Of a stretch of 64,000 bases of DNA, positions 41,824 to 52,506 are shown one piece after another. The notes beneath the pieces are model-generated. The model ran no database searches, was not told the origin of the DNA, and worked only from the letters and a program-made list of their open reading frames with translations. Both the position numbers and the translations under genes were made by a program. Position 1 is the first letter of the stretch. Every line of letters starts with the position of its first letter. This DNA is from Streptomyces sp. MA5143a (GTDB lineage Bacteria > Actinomycetota > Actinomycetes > Streptomycetales > Streptomycetaceae), in NCBI RefSeq assembly GCF_900290235.1, contig NZ_OLMK01000009.1, positions 310,001 to 374,000 of the forward strand, given 5' to 3'.

Positions 41824-43107
41824 ATGAAATACACCGTCAGCAGCATGCGCACTCCACCGGAGGGCTACGCATGGAGCCGGTTCGGACAGCCCGAGTACAC
41901 CGACTGGCTCGACGAGAGCATGTCCTGGAAGGACGCCTGCTACATCGGGGACTGGTCGTTTCTGTGGCAGCACCGGATCACCGGCCCCGACGCGCTCACC
42001 ATGCTCGGCGACATCACCGTCAACACCCTCGCGAACTTCGCCCTCGGCCAGTCCAAGCACGCCATCCACACCAACCAGGACGGCAAGGTCATCCACGAGG
42101 GCATCCTCACCCGCTTCGGCGACGAGGAGTTCATGCTGCACGGCCGCGGTGGCTTCTGGGTCCGCAACTACCTGGGCACGACCGACTACGACGTCAAGGT
42201 GGAGCGGGACGACTGGTTCATCCTCCAGGTCTCCGGCCCCAATTCGGTGAAGCTCCTCGAAAAGGTCTCGGGCTCATCGAACCTGCGCGAGACCAAGTTC
42301 ATGTGGGTCAACTCCCTGAAGATCGCCGACCACGAGCTGTACGCGCTGCGGCAAGGCATGGCCGGGGAAATCGGCTTCGAGCTCCAGGGCCCCATGGCCG
42401 CCAAGCAGGACATCTACGACGCCATCCTCGATGCCGGTCAGGAGTTCGGGATCCGCAAGCTCGGTGCCCGCGCCACCATGATCAACCACCTGGAGGCGTG
42501 CTTCCCGACCATCGCCACCGACTACATCCCTGCCATCTTCGACGAGGACATGAAGAGCTACCGCGAGTTCTTCACCTCCTCCATGCCGTCCTTCGCGCAG
42601 CCGGCCTACATCGCCGGTTCCTACGACGGCGCCGAGATCAGCGACTACTACCGCAGCCCGGTGGAGCTGGGCTGGGCCCGCAACATCAACTTCGACCACG
42701 ACTTCCTGGGCCGCGAGGCGCTGGAGGCGGAGAAGGCCGCGCCCCGGCGCGTCATGCGGACCCTGGTGTGGAACGGCAACGACGTGGCGGACGTCTTCGC
42801 GTCGATGTTCCGACCGGGCGAGCACTACCCGTTCATGGACATGCCCCGTGACCAGCGCGGCTTCATGTGGGCGGACAAGGTCACCGCCGGCGACGACCTC
42901 GTTGGGATCGCCACCTCCCGCGGCTACAGCTACTACTACCGGCAAATGCTCTCGCTATGCACTGTCGACGTCGCGCACAGCGAGCCGGGCACCGAGGTCA
43001 CCGTCCACTGGGGAGAGCCCGGCGGACCGCAGAAGGCGATCCGGGCGACCGTCGCCGCCGCGCCCTACAAGCCCGACCGGCGCCGCGCCGACCTGCACCA
43101 AGCGTGA
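41824..43107 (+). CDS. ligM: Tetrahydrofolate-dependent aromatic O-demethylase, LigM/DesA-like
   Basis: The 427-residue protein has a GcvT-type (aminomethyltransferase) fold. Markers shared with LigM include IEDYY/ISDYYRSPVELGWARN, NFDHDFLGREALEAE near residue 295, LRQGMAGEIGFELQGP near 180 and YSYYYRQMLSLCTVD near the end. LigM moves the methyl group of vanillate or 3-O-methylgallate to tetrahydrofolate, giving protocatechuate or gallate. It is a little shorter than LigM of Sphingobium (about 470). The next gene, purU, releases tetrahydrofolate, which supports this role over dimethylsulfoniopropionate demethylation. Confidence 0.83.
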   Translation: MKYTVSSMRTPPEGYAWSRFGQPEYTDWLDESMSWKDACYIGDWSFLWQHRITGPDALTMLGDITVNTLANFALGQSKHAIHTNQDGKVIHEGILTRFGDEEFMLHGRGGFWVRNYLGTTDYDVKVERDDWFILQVSGPNSVKLLEKVSGSSNLRETKFMWVNSLKIADHELYALRQGMAGEIGFELQGPMAAKQDIYDAILDAGQEFGIRKLGARATMINHLEACFPTIATDYIPAIFDEDMKSYREFFTSSMPSFAQPAYIAGSYDGAEISDYYRSPVELGWARNINFDHDFLGREALEAEKAAPRRVMRTLVWNGNDVADVFASMFRPGEHYPFMDMPRDQRGFMWADKVTAGDDLVGIATSRGYSYYYRQMLSLCTVDVAHSEPGTEVTVHWGEPGGPQKAIRATVAAAPYKPDRRRADLHQA

Positions 43108-43131
43108 CCCCGGAAAGGAACGGCGACCGTC

Positions 43132-43989
43132 ATGTCCACCGCTTTCACTCTGAAGTTCGCCTGCGACGACCGGCCCGGCATCGTCAGCCGGGTCACCACG
43201 GGCCTCGCCGCGATCGGCGGCAACATCCAGGAGGCCAGCCACTTCAACGACCAGCTCACCGGCCGGTTCTTCTGCCGACTCGCCTTCACCGTCCCGGCCG
43301 GAGTGACCGAAACCACCGTCCGGGAGAACGTCTCCGACGGTCTCACCCAGCTGGCAGCCACTTGGTCGGTGACCGGGGACCGGTCCCGTATGCGGGTCCT
43401 CATCATGGCCTCGAAGCTCGATCACTGCCTCGCGGACCTTCTCTACCGGTGGCGTATCGGCGAGTTGCCTATGGATGTGGTCGGCGTGGTGTCCAACCAT
43501 CCCTGCGAGGTCTACCAGCACATCGACCTGTCCGACGTCCCGTTCCATCACCTGCCGGTGACCAAGGAGAACAAGCCGGAGCAGGAAGCCAAACTGCTCG
43601 CGATCGTCGACGAGTACGAGGTCGACCTCGTGGTCCTCGCCCGCTACATGCAGATCCTGTCGGACGAGCTGTCCGCCAGCCTGGCAGGCCGCTGCATCAA
43701 CATCCACCACTCGTTCCTGCCGGGCTTCAAGGGCGCCAAGCCCTACCACCAGGCGTACGAGCGCGGGGTGAAGCTGATCGGGGCGACAGCGCACTACGTG
43801 ACCGGCGACCTAGATGAGGGCCCGATCATCGCCCAGGACGTCGAGCCCGTCACCCACCGGGACACGCCCGAGCAACTGGTCCGCAAGGGGCGGGACATCG
43901 AGCGGCGCGTGCTGGCCAGGGCTGTCCGCCATCATCTGGAGAGCCAAGTGCTCCTCAACGGACGTACGACCGTGGTTTTTCCGGACTGA
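43132..43989 (+). CDS. purU: Formyltetrahydrofolate deformylase
   Basis: PurU hydrolyses 10-formyl-THF to formate and THF. The 285-residue protein has an N-terminal ACT domain (FTLKFACDDRPGIVSRVTTG) and a formyltransferase-type catalytic domain. The catalytic Asn/His are in CINIHHSFLPGFKGA near residue 190, and Asp is in YVTGDLDEGPIIAQD near 228. Placed after ligM, it would refill the THF pool that the demethylase uses. The ATG at 43132 follows AAAGGAA; a 24-nt gap separates it from ligM. A strong hairpin follows. Confidence 0.92.
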   Translation: MSTAFTLKFACDDRPGIVSRVTTGLAAIGGNIQEASHFNDQLTGRFFCRLAFTVPAGVTETTVRENVSDGLTQLAATWSVTGDRSRMRVLIMASKLDHCLADLLYRWRIGELPMDVVGVVSNHPCEVYQHIDLSDVPFHHLPVTKENKPEQEAKLLAIVDEYEVDLVVLARYMQILSDELSASLAGRCINIHHSFLPGFKGAKPYHQAYERGVKLIGATAHYVTGDLDEGPIIAQDVEPVTHRDTPEQLVRKGRDIERRVLARAVRHHLESQVLLNGRTTVVFPD

Positions 43990-43997
43990 CGGTTCCG

Positions 43998-44028
43998 TTG
44001 CGGGCGCCGCCTGGCGCAGCGCCCGCAA
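43998..44028 (+). terminator. Hairpin after purU
   Basis: The 10-bp perfect stem ttgcgggcgc (43998-44007) with gcgcccgcaa (44019-44028) begins 8 nt after the purU stop. It ends the carotenoid-oxygenase to purU operon. There is no T-run. Confidence 0.75.
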
Positions 44029-44199
44029 CAGTCCGTCCTGGCCTCCGAGCAACGGCAGCGCGGTGCAGCCGTGCTCCTGGCAGAGGCGGTGGAAGATCTC
44101 CTCCGCAGGCCGCTGCTCATGGCCGTCGGCGACGAGCAGCGTTGAGCGACTACGGCCTCCGGCTCGAGTGAGGCGCCCCCAGGGCTTCCGCAACAGCCG

Positions 44200-44412
44200 A
44201 TCGGACTCGACACCGGATCGCGTCTGCTGGCCGATCTCACTGATGCCACCGGCCTGACCAGCGCCTTCACCACCGCTCTGCGCAGGCTGCGCCCGCGCGG
44301 CACCGGCCACGAGCCGGGCCGGGTCGCGGTCGATCTCGCCGTGATGCTCGCCGACGGCGGCGAGACCATCACCGAGCCGAAGGGCACGCGCGCAAAAGCT
44401 GGACTTCGACAC
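44200..44412 (+). pseudogene. N-terminal fragment of an IS1380-family transposase
   Basis: The plus-strand frame reads TGSRLLADLTDATGLTSAFT, then RPRGTGHEPGRVAVDLAVML and ADGGETITE, the start of IS1380-type transposases, and then loses similarity before a TGA at 44410-44412. The catalytic domain is missing. It lies in the 680-nt gap between the two facing operons. At 44029-44170 the minus strand holds an unidentified C-terminal fragment (LVADGHEQRPAEEIFHRLCQ), and 44413-44671 shows nothing. Confidence 0.65.
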
Positions 44413-44671
44413 GCTGGTGTCTGATCTGCAGGCACAGGCGTTGCGTCTTTCTCAGACGGACTCAGTACACCTTCGACCCATGGTGATCACCATTCCGCGA
44501 CCGCACAGACAAGGAGATCGCTGAGTCCGCGTTGTGCCTTTGCTACCCGCGCAGCTTGACAGAACTGCCATCAAGATCGATTCCCGTGTCGGAACCGGTC
44601 AAGCGCCTTGCGCAGCGCGCGGCGGCCGCGGCTCTGGCCGTACCAGGAACCTCATACGAGCACCGGCGTTT

Positions 44672-45280
44672 TCACTCTTCAGGGGCCGCTGTCGACGCCA
44701 CGCCTCGCCAGACGAGTGGCAGCAGTCCTGCCGCCAGGGCGGTCTTGAGCGCGTCGGTGATGAGGAACGGGGTGACTCCCAAAGCGATGGCCTGTTGGGC
44801 GCCGAGGTGCAGGTCCATGGCCAGCCACACGGTTCCCGCCAGGTAGATGACTGCATTGCCCAGCGTCATCATCCCGACGGTTCCCAGGATGCCTCGGTCG
44901 TTGCCGCGGCGGGCGAGTTCGCCGACGAGGGCGGCGGCGAGGACGAAACCGACGACATAGCCGAAGCTGGGGCCGCCCAGGCCATGGGTGTGGTTGGCGA
45001 ACCAGGGCACTCCGGCGGCGCTGGTGGCGAGATAGACCAGCATGGCCGCCGCCCCGCGAACGGTACCGAGCGCGGTGCCGACCAGCAGGACCGCGAGGGT
45101 CTGCAGGGTGAAGGGCACGGGGCTGAGCGGGGTGTGCAGGGAGACCTGGGCGCAGAGGCCGGTGAGGCCCGCGCCGCCGACGACGAGAAGCGTGTTCCGC
45201 AGGAGGGCGGATCCGGGGACTAGGTCGGCAAGGACTCCGGGATGGGCGCTCGGTCGCAGGGAGGCGGTCGTGGTGGTCAT
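44672..45280 (-). CDS. bioY: Biotin transporter BioY
   Basis: BioY is the substrate-binding membrane subunit of energy-coupling-factor biotin transporters and can also work alone. The 202-residue protein has about six hydrophobic helices and the BioY marker segments AQVSLHTPLSPVPFTLQTLA, VYLATSAAGVPWFA, GGPSFGYVVGFVLAA and TLGNAVIYLAGTVWL. It is the last gene of the minus-strand operon that encodes a biotin-dependent carboxylase, 34 nt after the phosphatase stop. No ECF ATPase is adjacent. The placement suggests biotin supply for the carboxylase. Confidence 0.9.
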   Translation of the reverse strand: MTTTTASLRPSAHPGVLADLVPGSALLRNTLLVVGGAGLTGLCAQVSLHTPLSPVPFTLQTLAVLLVGTALGTVRGAAAMLVYLATSAAGVPWFANHTHGLGGPSFGYVVGFVLAAALVGELARRGNDRGILGTVGMMTLGNAVIYLAGTVWLAMDLHLGAQQAIALGVTPFLITDALKTALAAGLLPLVWRGVASTAAPEE

Positions 45281-45314
45281 GTCGGTACGGGTCCGTTCTC
45301 GATGGGGTGGGAGT

Positions 45315-46208
45315 TCAGGCGGGCAACAGGGTGGTCAGCCCGCCCACACCCTCGACGGTGAGATGCGGGCGCTGCTCCGTCGGCAGAGTGGCGAAGTGGT
45401 TCGCCGCGTGGATGCCGGTGGTCACCGCGATGCCGAGAGCCCCGGCACGCCGGGCCATCGCCATCTCCAGTTCCGGGTCGTCTCCGACGACGGCGAGGTG
45501 TTGCGGGGCGACGCCCAGTCGGCGCGCGGCGCAGCGCAGGCCGGTGAGTGAGGGCTTGCCCACGACCTGTTCGGTGACGCCCGTGACACTGCTGATCATG
45601 GCGCAGATGGCCCGGGACGTGCCCAGTGCTCGACCGTCGGCGCTGGCAAAGAACACCGACTGTGAGCTGCTGTACAGGGTGGCGCCTCCGAAGACGGCGT
45701 GGCAGGCGGCTTCCAGGTCGTCCATCGTGAACTCGCGGTACCAGCCGACGAGCACGGCGTCGGCTTCCGGCTTGCCCTTGGGCTCGACGATCTCGATGCC
45801 GGCTTGACGAAGCGGCTCCTTCAGGCCGTCGCCGCCGAGCACCAGCGCGCTGCGGTGTCCCATGTCCAGGAAGTGGTCGACGGCGCTGGTCGCCGGAGTG
45901 AGCATGGCGTCGTCCGGCAGGTCGAACCCGATGCGGCGCAGCGTCTCGGCGTAGGCCGACGGAGTACGCGTGGTGCCGTTGGTGAAGGTGACCCAGGGCA
46001 GGCCGCGGGCGGTGAGGTCGGCCGTGACTTCCAGGGCTCCGGGGAGGGGAGTGAGCCCGTGGTTGCGTCGGTCGCCCAGGACCAGCGTGCCATCCATGTC
46101 GAAGACGACGCCCCGCACGGCCCGCAGACGGCCAGTCAGGTCGTCGATCTCATCAGCCGTTTCGGCGGTTACGCAGGCGGCAGCCTCGTCAGACCGGTCG
46201 GCGGTCAC
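45315..46208 (-). CDS. HAD-superfamily phosphatase (NagD-like); candidate HpeD function
   Basis: A 297-residue HAD hydrolase of the IIA (NagD/4-nitrophenylphosphatase) type. The nucleophile motif is VVFDMDGT (Asp37, Asp39), motif II is VTFTNGTTR near 80, and motif IV is LAVVGDDPELEMAMA near 250. It overlaps the carboxyltransferase gene by 20 nt, so it belongs to the operon. In the Hpe pathway a phosphatase (HpeD) removes phosphate from the carboxylated phospho-aryl ketone; this protein is the best candidate here. A general sugar-phosphate phosphatase is the alternative. Confidence 0.85.
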   Translation of the reverse strand: MTADRSDEAAACVTAETADEIDDLTGRLRAVRGVVFDMDGTLVLGDRRNHGLTPLPGALEVTADLTARGLPWVTFTNGTTRTPSAYAETLRRIGFDLPDDAMLTPATSAVDHFLDMGHRSALVLGGDGLKEPLRQAGIEIVEPKGKPEADAVLVGWYREFTMDDLEAACHAVFGGATLYSSSQSVFFASADGRALGTSRAICAMISSVTGVTEQVVGKPSLTGLRCAARRLGVAPQHLAVVGDDPELEMAMARRAGALGIAVTTGIHAANHFATLPTEQRPHLTVEGVGGLTTLLPA

Positions 46209-47656
46209 GGTGCAGCTCCAGTCGGAAGTCGGGCCGGTCGAGAATCAGTTCGGGTGTCGCCGGGCGTGTCCGTAGGCCTTGGAGCAGGTCGAGCACCGGT
46301 TTGACGTCGGGGTTGTAGTGCTGTCGGGCCGGACCGGCGGCCACCATGGCGTCCACCTGCTCGGCGGGCATGGTGGCCCGTAGGAGCAGTTCCTCGTCGC
46401 TGATGCCGCGCGGGAGGCGCCGGCGCAGTTCTGCGACGGTGGGCGGGGGCGGTTCGGCGGCGAGTTCCTTCGCTCGTGGCCGGCCCAGGATGCGGTCGGC
46501 GACCTGCGGGTCCACGGGGGCGGTGGGGCGGCCGAAACTGCCCAGCACGTACCGGATCACCGGGTCGGAGACGTTCTCGTAGCGTTCGGTGCCGATGACG
46601 TTGTAGAGGGCCTGGGTGCACACCATCTGCGGGAACGGGGTGACCATGATGGGGTGGCCGAGCTCGGCGCGGACGCGGGTCACCTCCTCGATGACCGCGT
46701 CGAAGCGGTCGCTGAAACCGAGTTCGTCGAGCTGCCGGTGCAGGGTGGTCATGACGCCGCCTGCGACCTGGTGACGCATGAACGCGGCGTCGTAGTCCCG
46801 GGGGCCACCGACGGGCAGCCCCTCGGCCGCCGCCATGCCGTCGAAGTAGTCGGCGACCACGCCCAGCAGCCGGTCGTCGACGTCCACGGTGTGGCCGATT
46901 TCGCGCAGATTGGCCACGACCTGCTGGGCGTTGGGCAGGGACGTGCCGCCCGCAAGAGCCCCGCAGGCCACCTGAAGGGCCTGTACGCCCAGGTCGGCGG
47001 CCTTGAGGTAGGTCAGGCCCGGCAGACCGATCGTGCAGTGGGAGTGCAGCTCCAGCGGTGTGCCGACGAGCTTGCCCAGGACTGCCGGGATCAGTGTGGC
47101 GGCGCGTTCCGACGTCAGCAGCCCCCCAGGATCCTTGATGTAGACCCGGTCGATGTCCGGGCAGTCGGCCATCTGCGCCGCGAGCGAGGCGTAGTGGGCG
47201 TCGTCGTGGACGTCGCTGACAGTGAAGGTCAGTGCTCCGACGATCTCGGTGGCCCCGGCTGCTCGGATCATGCGGGCGGACTCGCGTACGGCGTCCATGT
47301 CGTGCATGGGGTCCAGGACGACGTAGCGGGTGACCCCGTTGGCCACCAGCCGGTCGTAGACCAGTTGCATGAACTCGGGGTGGGCGGCCTCCCAGGAGAT
47401 GAAGCGCAGCCCGGTGCCGATGAACTGCAGAGGGGTGTTGGGCATGGCGCGGTGCGTCAGCCGTATCCGCTCCCATGGGTCCTCGCGGTGGGTGCGCACC
47501 GCCATGCCCATGTGGGTGCTGGAGGTGTAGTCGAGGGCGCGGAAGCCGACCCGGTCCAGGACCGGCGCGATCTGGAGGATCTTGCCGGTGTCGAGTCCGG
47601 TGGCGCTCCACAGGCTCTGGTTGCCGTCGCGCAGCGACACGTCGACGAGCTGGATG

Positions 47657-47664
<8 letters not shown>
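46189..47664 (-). CDS. Biotin-dependent carboxyltransferase subunit (HpeC/A-type, PycB/OadA-like)
   Basis: A 491-residue TIM-barrel carboxyltransferase of the pyruvate carboxylase/oxaloacetate decarboxylase/transcarboxylase 5S family. Metal and catalytic sites: Asp13 in SLRDGNQSLW, Lys177 in YIKDPGG (the lysine that is carboxylated), and His207/His209 in LELHSHC. The normal acceptor in the family is pyruvate; in the Hpe/Acv systems it is the methyl group of a phospho-aryl ketone. It overlaps the biotin carboxylase by 8 nt and the phosphatase by 20 nt. No biotinyl domain is fused to it; that is supplied by the gene at 49018. Confidence 0.88.
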
Positions 47665-49017
<1,353 letters not shown>

Positions 49018-49021
<4 letters not shown>

Positions 49022-49512
49022 GGCGCCACCCCTGCCGCCTGTGTGTCGATGAACATGAGCACGGCACCCTGCTCGGCGAACTCTCCGTCGCCCAAGACGA
49101 TTTCGGCCACCGTGCCGGAGGCCTCCGCGTACACGGAGTTCATCAGTTTCATCGTCTCGACGATCCCGACGACCGTGGTCTCGGTGACCTCGTCCCCGAT
49201 CTCGACGAAGGGGGCCGCGCCGGGTTTCGGCGCCCGGTAGAAGGCACCGGGCAAAGGTGTAAGGACCCCGGTCAGACCCTCGCGGGCGGGCTCAGTCTGC
49301 TCGTCCGCAGCTGCCACGCCCTGGACCGCGGGTACTTCACGGCCATCGACCAGCACCGGTTCGGCTGTCGTGCGCGCGGACTGTGTCCACGCGCCGTCGT
49401 CGCCACGGCAAAGCGACAGTTCGAACCGACCCGTGCGCAGATGGAGGCGGTCGACCTCCATGCCGTCGATGATCCGCAGGATGTCCTGGACGTCCTCGCC
49501 GGTCAGGTTCAC
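49018..49512 (-). CDS. Biotin carboxyl carrier protein
   Basis: A 164-residue AccB-like carrier. The first 40 residues (LTGEDVQDILRIIDGMEVDR) match the N-terminus of AccB-type BCCP, followed by a linker with several Ala/Glu/Pro. The biotinyl domain has Lys122 in VETMKLMNSV (usual EAMKMMN) and the final VLMFIDTQ. The GTG at 49512 overlaps the kinase stop by GTGA; longer upstream starts would lie inside that gene. It carries the biotin between the carboxylase and carboxyltransferase subunits. Confidence 0.88.
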
Positions 49513-50609
49513 TTCGTACTCCCACCGGGGCCGGAGCCCGCGCCGCCGAGCAGCGACAGGACGTGGTCGAACGCCCTGGCCTTCGGCGCGGCCGTCGGGG
49601 CCTTCTCGCGGCTCGCCCAGACGGTCTCGGGGCGGCTTTGGAGCAGGTAGATGTTGTGGCCGGGTACGAGGTTGCGGGAGATCGCCCACTCGATGTCCTG
49701 GGGTGTTCCGTAGTGGGACTCGACCTGCCGGCCGAGCCGTACGAGTTCGTGGATCTCCTCGTCGGACAGGCAGGGTTCGTCCCGGAGGTATTCCGGTACG
49801 TCCTCTTCCAGCACACCGGAGCCGCTGGGGTCCATCCGGTGCTGTCGCAGCTTCGCCGAGACGGTACGGGAGCAGATGTCCCCGGTCACCTTGCTGACCA
49901 CGTACTTGTCGGGTGTCACGTCACCGCTGACGAGAGCGGACCCCAGGCCCCAGGACGCTTCCAGGGCGACGACCGAGCGGTCCCCGGTGAGCGGGCTGCG
50001 GGTGAACATGACACCGGCGCAGCGCGGGTCGATCATGCGCTGGACGACGACGGCCATGGCGAGGTCGTGTTCCGGCAGGCCGAGGCGACGCCGGTAGCTG
50101 ACCGACTCGACGCTGTAGAGGCTGGCCCAGCAGCGGCGGACGTTCTCGACGAGGGAGTCCTTGCCGCGCACCCACAGGTAGGTGTCCTGGAGGCCGGCGA
50201 AGCTGGCGTCCTCCGCGTCTTCGCTGGTGGCGCTGGAGCGTACGGCGACGGGGGCGGGCTCCCCCGGGGTGTCGGACTCGCTGTCCAGGTCGCGGTAGTG
50301 GCCGCGGATCGCCGCCGCCACCTCTTCGGGCAGTTCGGCCGCCTCGATGCGCTCCCTGACGGGTGTGACCACGCGGGTGATCGCCTCGGTGTCCTCGGAG
50401 TCCAGCGCCTCGATGGCGGTGCGGATCTCGCCGTCCGGGTCGAGGGCGGCGAGGAAGGCCTCGAAGGCCGTGGTGGTGACGACGTAGCCGGGCGGTACGG
50501 GCGCGCCGGCGAAGGTGAGTTCACCGAGGCTGGCGCCCTTGCCGCCGACCGTGGGCCGGTCCGACAGCCGCAGTTCCGCGAACCGGCGGACATGGGGTGA
50601 GGTGTTCAT
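49509..50609 (-). CDS. PEP-synthase-like ATP-binding subunit (HpeHI/AcvA-B-type kinase)
   Basis: The 366-residue protein is the N-terminal ATP-grasp domain of PEP synthase/pyruvate phosphate dikinase as a separate chain. It has VGGKGASLGEL near 22, VAVRSSATSEDAEDASFAGL near 122, PRCAGVMFTRSPLTG near 195 and the IEWAI..GHNIYLLQSRPE end. In phenylphosphate synthase and in the Hpe and Acv systems this domain phosphorylates the histidine of a partner, which passes the phosphate to a phenol. The partner is the next gene upstream. The ATG at 50609 has GGAG 8 nt before it; an ATG at 50624 is possible. Confidence 0.87.
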   Translation of the reverse strand: MNTSPHVRRFAELRLSDRPTVGGKGASLGELTFAGAPVPPGYVVTTTAFEAFLAALDPDGEIRTAIEALDSEDTEAITRVVTPVRERIEAAELPEEVAAAIRGHYRDLDSESDTPGEPAPVAVRSSATSEDAEDASFAGLQDTYLWVRGKDSLVENVRRCWASLYSVESVSYRRRLGLPEHDLAMAVVVQRMIDPRCAGVMFTRSPLTGDRSVVALEASWGLGSALVSGDVTPDKYVVSKVTGDICSRTVSAKLRQHRMDPSGSGVLEEDVPEYLRDEPCLSDEEIHELVRLGRQVESHYGTPQDIEWAISRNLVPGHNIYLLQSRPETVWASREKAPTAAPKARAFDHVLSLLGGAGSGPGGSTK

Positions 50610-50626
50610 TGTCGTGCTCCCCATGC

Positions 50627-52447
50627 TCAGTCGAGGATGGTGACGATGCCGCGGTCGCCGTCCACGCGCAGCCGCTGGCCGGTGGTGATCCGCTTGGTGG
50701 CGTGGCCGGTGCCGACGACGGCGGGCAGCCCGTACTCACGGGCCACGATCGCCGCGTGCGACATGGTGCCGCCGATGTCCGAGACGGCGGCCGCGATCTT
50801 GCCGAAGACCGGGCCCCAGCTGGGCGCGGTCACCGGACAGACCAGCACCTCGCCCTCCCGGACCTGGCCGATGTCGTTGGCGCTGAGCAGCACCCGGGCG
50901 GTGCCCTCGACGACGCCCGGCGAGGCGGCGAAGCCGCGCACCTCGTGATCGCCGTCCGCGGTCGGTGTGGACCAGGCCTGGATGGTCTCGGCGGTGATGC
51001 CCCACAGCATGCGGACCGCCGGGTCGTTGAGTGCCTCGGGGACGGGGCCCAGCGCGGGCGGCGGGGACCAGCCCGCGAGGGCTTCCAGCATCCGCTTGCG
51101 CTCAGCGACCGTCTCGCGCACGTGTGCCGAGCCCACCGGCTTGCTCCCGGCCGCCCAGGCGAGCATCACGTCGGTCAGGGCCTGGCCGACCTCGGTGTGG
51201 TTCAGCTGGAAGACGTCCTCGGCGTCGGCCAGGACACCCTGATCGCACAGCAGCTCGCCGAATTCGCGGACCTTGGCGAAGAACTTCGTGGTGAAGTAGT
51301 GCTCGCAGTAGAAGTTGTGGTCCTCCACGAAGGGGAACACCACCCGGGCCAGCCCGAGCATCTGGTCGAAGGCGGCCCGTTCCTCCTCCCCGGCCAGCAG
51401 GGAGCGGTACTCCTGGGCGATGCGCTCGCGCTCGGCCGTGAGCTGTTCGGTGGGGCGGTCGAGCAGCTCGCCCCTCCTGGCCTGGTCGACATAGCCGGGC
51501 AGCGCCGCGAACGGCACCGTGAGGTCGTCGTTCCAGCTGCGGTGGTGATGGTAGAAACCGGCGCCGGTCGACATGTTGAACCACGGCTCGCGCACGGCGT
51601 CCATCGCCTCCAGCCAGCTTCGGCCGCCGTCCCCGCGGGCGGCGAGCGCGGCCAGCACCTTGCCCGGCTCGCAGCCCTCGACGAAGAGATCGTCGACGCC
51701 GTACTCGACCGCCAGCTTCGCCAGCTTCTTCAGCTCGTCGTCCGGGCGGTAGAGGATGACGTCGATGCCCGCGACCATGCGGGCCACGTCCTGGTCGGGG
51801 ATCTCCGGGAACGACGTCTTGCAGAATTCGAAGAACACGACGTAGGCGCCGTAGCCGAGCATCAGGAACTCGGAGTGGTGGTGCCACATCTTGGAGTACA
51901 GGTCGATCAGCCGGTGGTAGTTCTCCCGGACGTAGTGGTTCTGGGCCACACCCTTGGCCTGGAACACGACCTCCGGGTCCTCGAACTCGGGCAGCCGGGG
52001 CACCTCGATCCGCTGCACCTCGTCGATCAGCGCGGTGATGCGGGCGACCCAGCCCTGGTAGAGCTCGTCCCAGTTCTCGTAGTAGTACCCCGCCCGCTCA
52101 CTGAACTCCGCGAGCCTGTGCTGGATCTCCTCGGGGTCGGTGACCGGATTGGCGGTGATGTAGACCCGGCCGTTGACGATGCGGTGCTCGATGCCGAGCG
52201 TGGTGGGGAAGACGAACATGCGCGCGGTGTTCGCGCCGATAGCGGTGTAGGGCGCCTCGGCAGTGATGGCGTCGAACGCGGGCATGGGCTCGGGGAAGTG
52301 CATCGCGTTGTAGAACCAGAACCGCTGGTCGTCCCCGGGCTGGAACCGGGTGTAGTACGGGTACATCGACGCCCAGCCTTCGGCGCCCGCGACGTCGGTC
52401 AGTTCCGAGGGCAGTGGGAAGAGGGGGGCGGGTCTGGCATCGTTCAC
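50627..52447 (-). CDS. PEP-utilising mobile-domain subunit (HpeHI/AcvA-B-type kinase)
   Basis: A 606-residue protein with the phosphohistidine mobile domain of PEP-utilising enzymes at its C-terminus (His564 in GGTMSHAAIVAREYG, then LPAVVGTGHATKRI). The first 500 residues lack the ATP-grasp domain and look helical, with Trp/Tyr/His-rich stretches (SKMWHHHSEF, FYHHHRSWNDDL). They probably form the phenol-binding catalytic part. With the ATP-binding subunit it would phosphorylate 4-hydroxyacetophenone or acetovanillone on the phenol oxygen. It lies 17 nt before its partner and 59 nt after the CoA ligase. Confidence 0.85.
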   Translation of the reverse strand: MNDARPAPLFPLPSELTDVAGAEGWASMYPYYTRFQPGDDQRFWFYNAMHFPEPMPAFDAITAEAPYTAIGANTARMFVFPTTLGIEHRIVNGRVYITANPVTDPEEIQHRLAEFSERAGYYYENWDELYQGWVARITALIDEVQRIEVPRLPEFEDPEVVFQAKGVAQNHYVRENYHRLIDLYSKMWHHHSEFLMLGYGAYVVFFEFCKTSFPEIPDQDVARMVAGIDVILYRPDDELKKLAKLAVEYGVDDLFVEGCEPGKVLAALAARGDGGRSWLEAMDAVREPWFNMSTGAGFYHHHRSWNDDLTVPFAALPGYVDQARRGELLDRPTEQLTAERERIAQEYRSLLAGEEERAAFDQMLGLARVVFPFVEDHNFYCEHYFTTKFFAKVREFGELLCDQGVLADAEDVFQLNHTEVGQALTDVMLAWAAGSKPVGSAHVRETVAERKRMLEALAGWSPPPALGPVPEALNDPAVRMLWGITAETIQAWSTPTADGDHEVRGFAASPGVVEGTARVLLSANDIGQVREGEVLVCPVTAPSWGPVFGKIAAAVSDIGGTMSHAAIVAREYGLPAVVGTGHATKRITTGQRLRVDGDRGIVTILD

Positions 52448-52506
52448 GGGGCTCTCCAGGGTGTGCGGCTCAGGCGTAGGGAGCGGGGATCCGAGGGTGG
52501 TGCGGC

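Noticed and set aside
44534-45223. Plus-strand frame of 229 residues opposite bioY
   Set aside because: BioY on the minus strand has clear family motifs and membrane helices; the opposite frame is low-complexity and charged.
49509-52447. Split PEP synthase for gluconeogenesis
   Set aside because: The second chain has a long helical region that does not match the pyruvate-binding TIM barrel of PEP synthase, and the operon context points to phenol phosphorylation.
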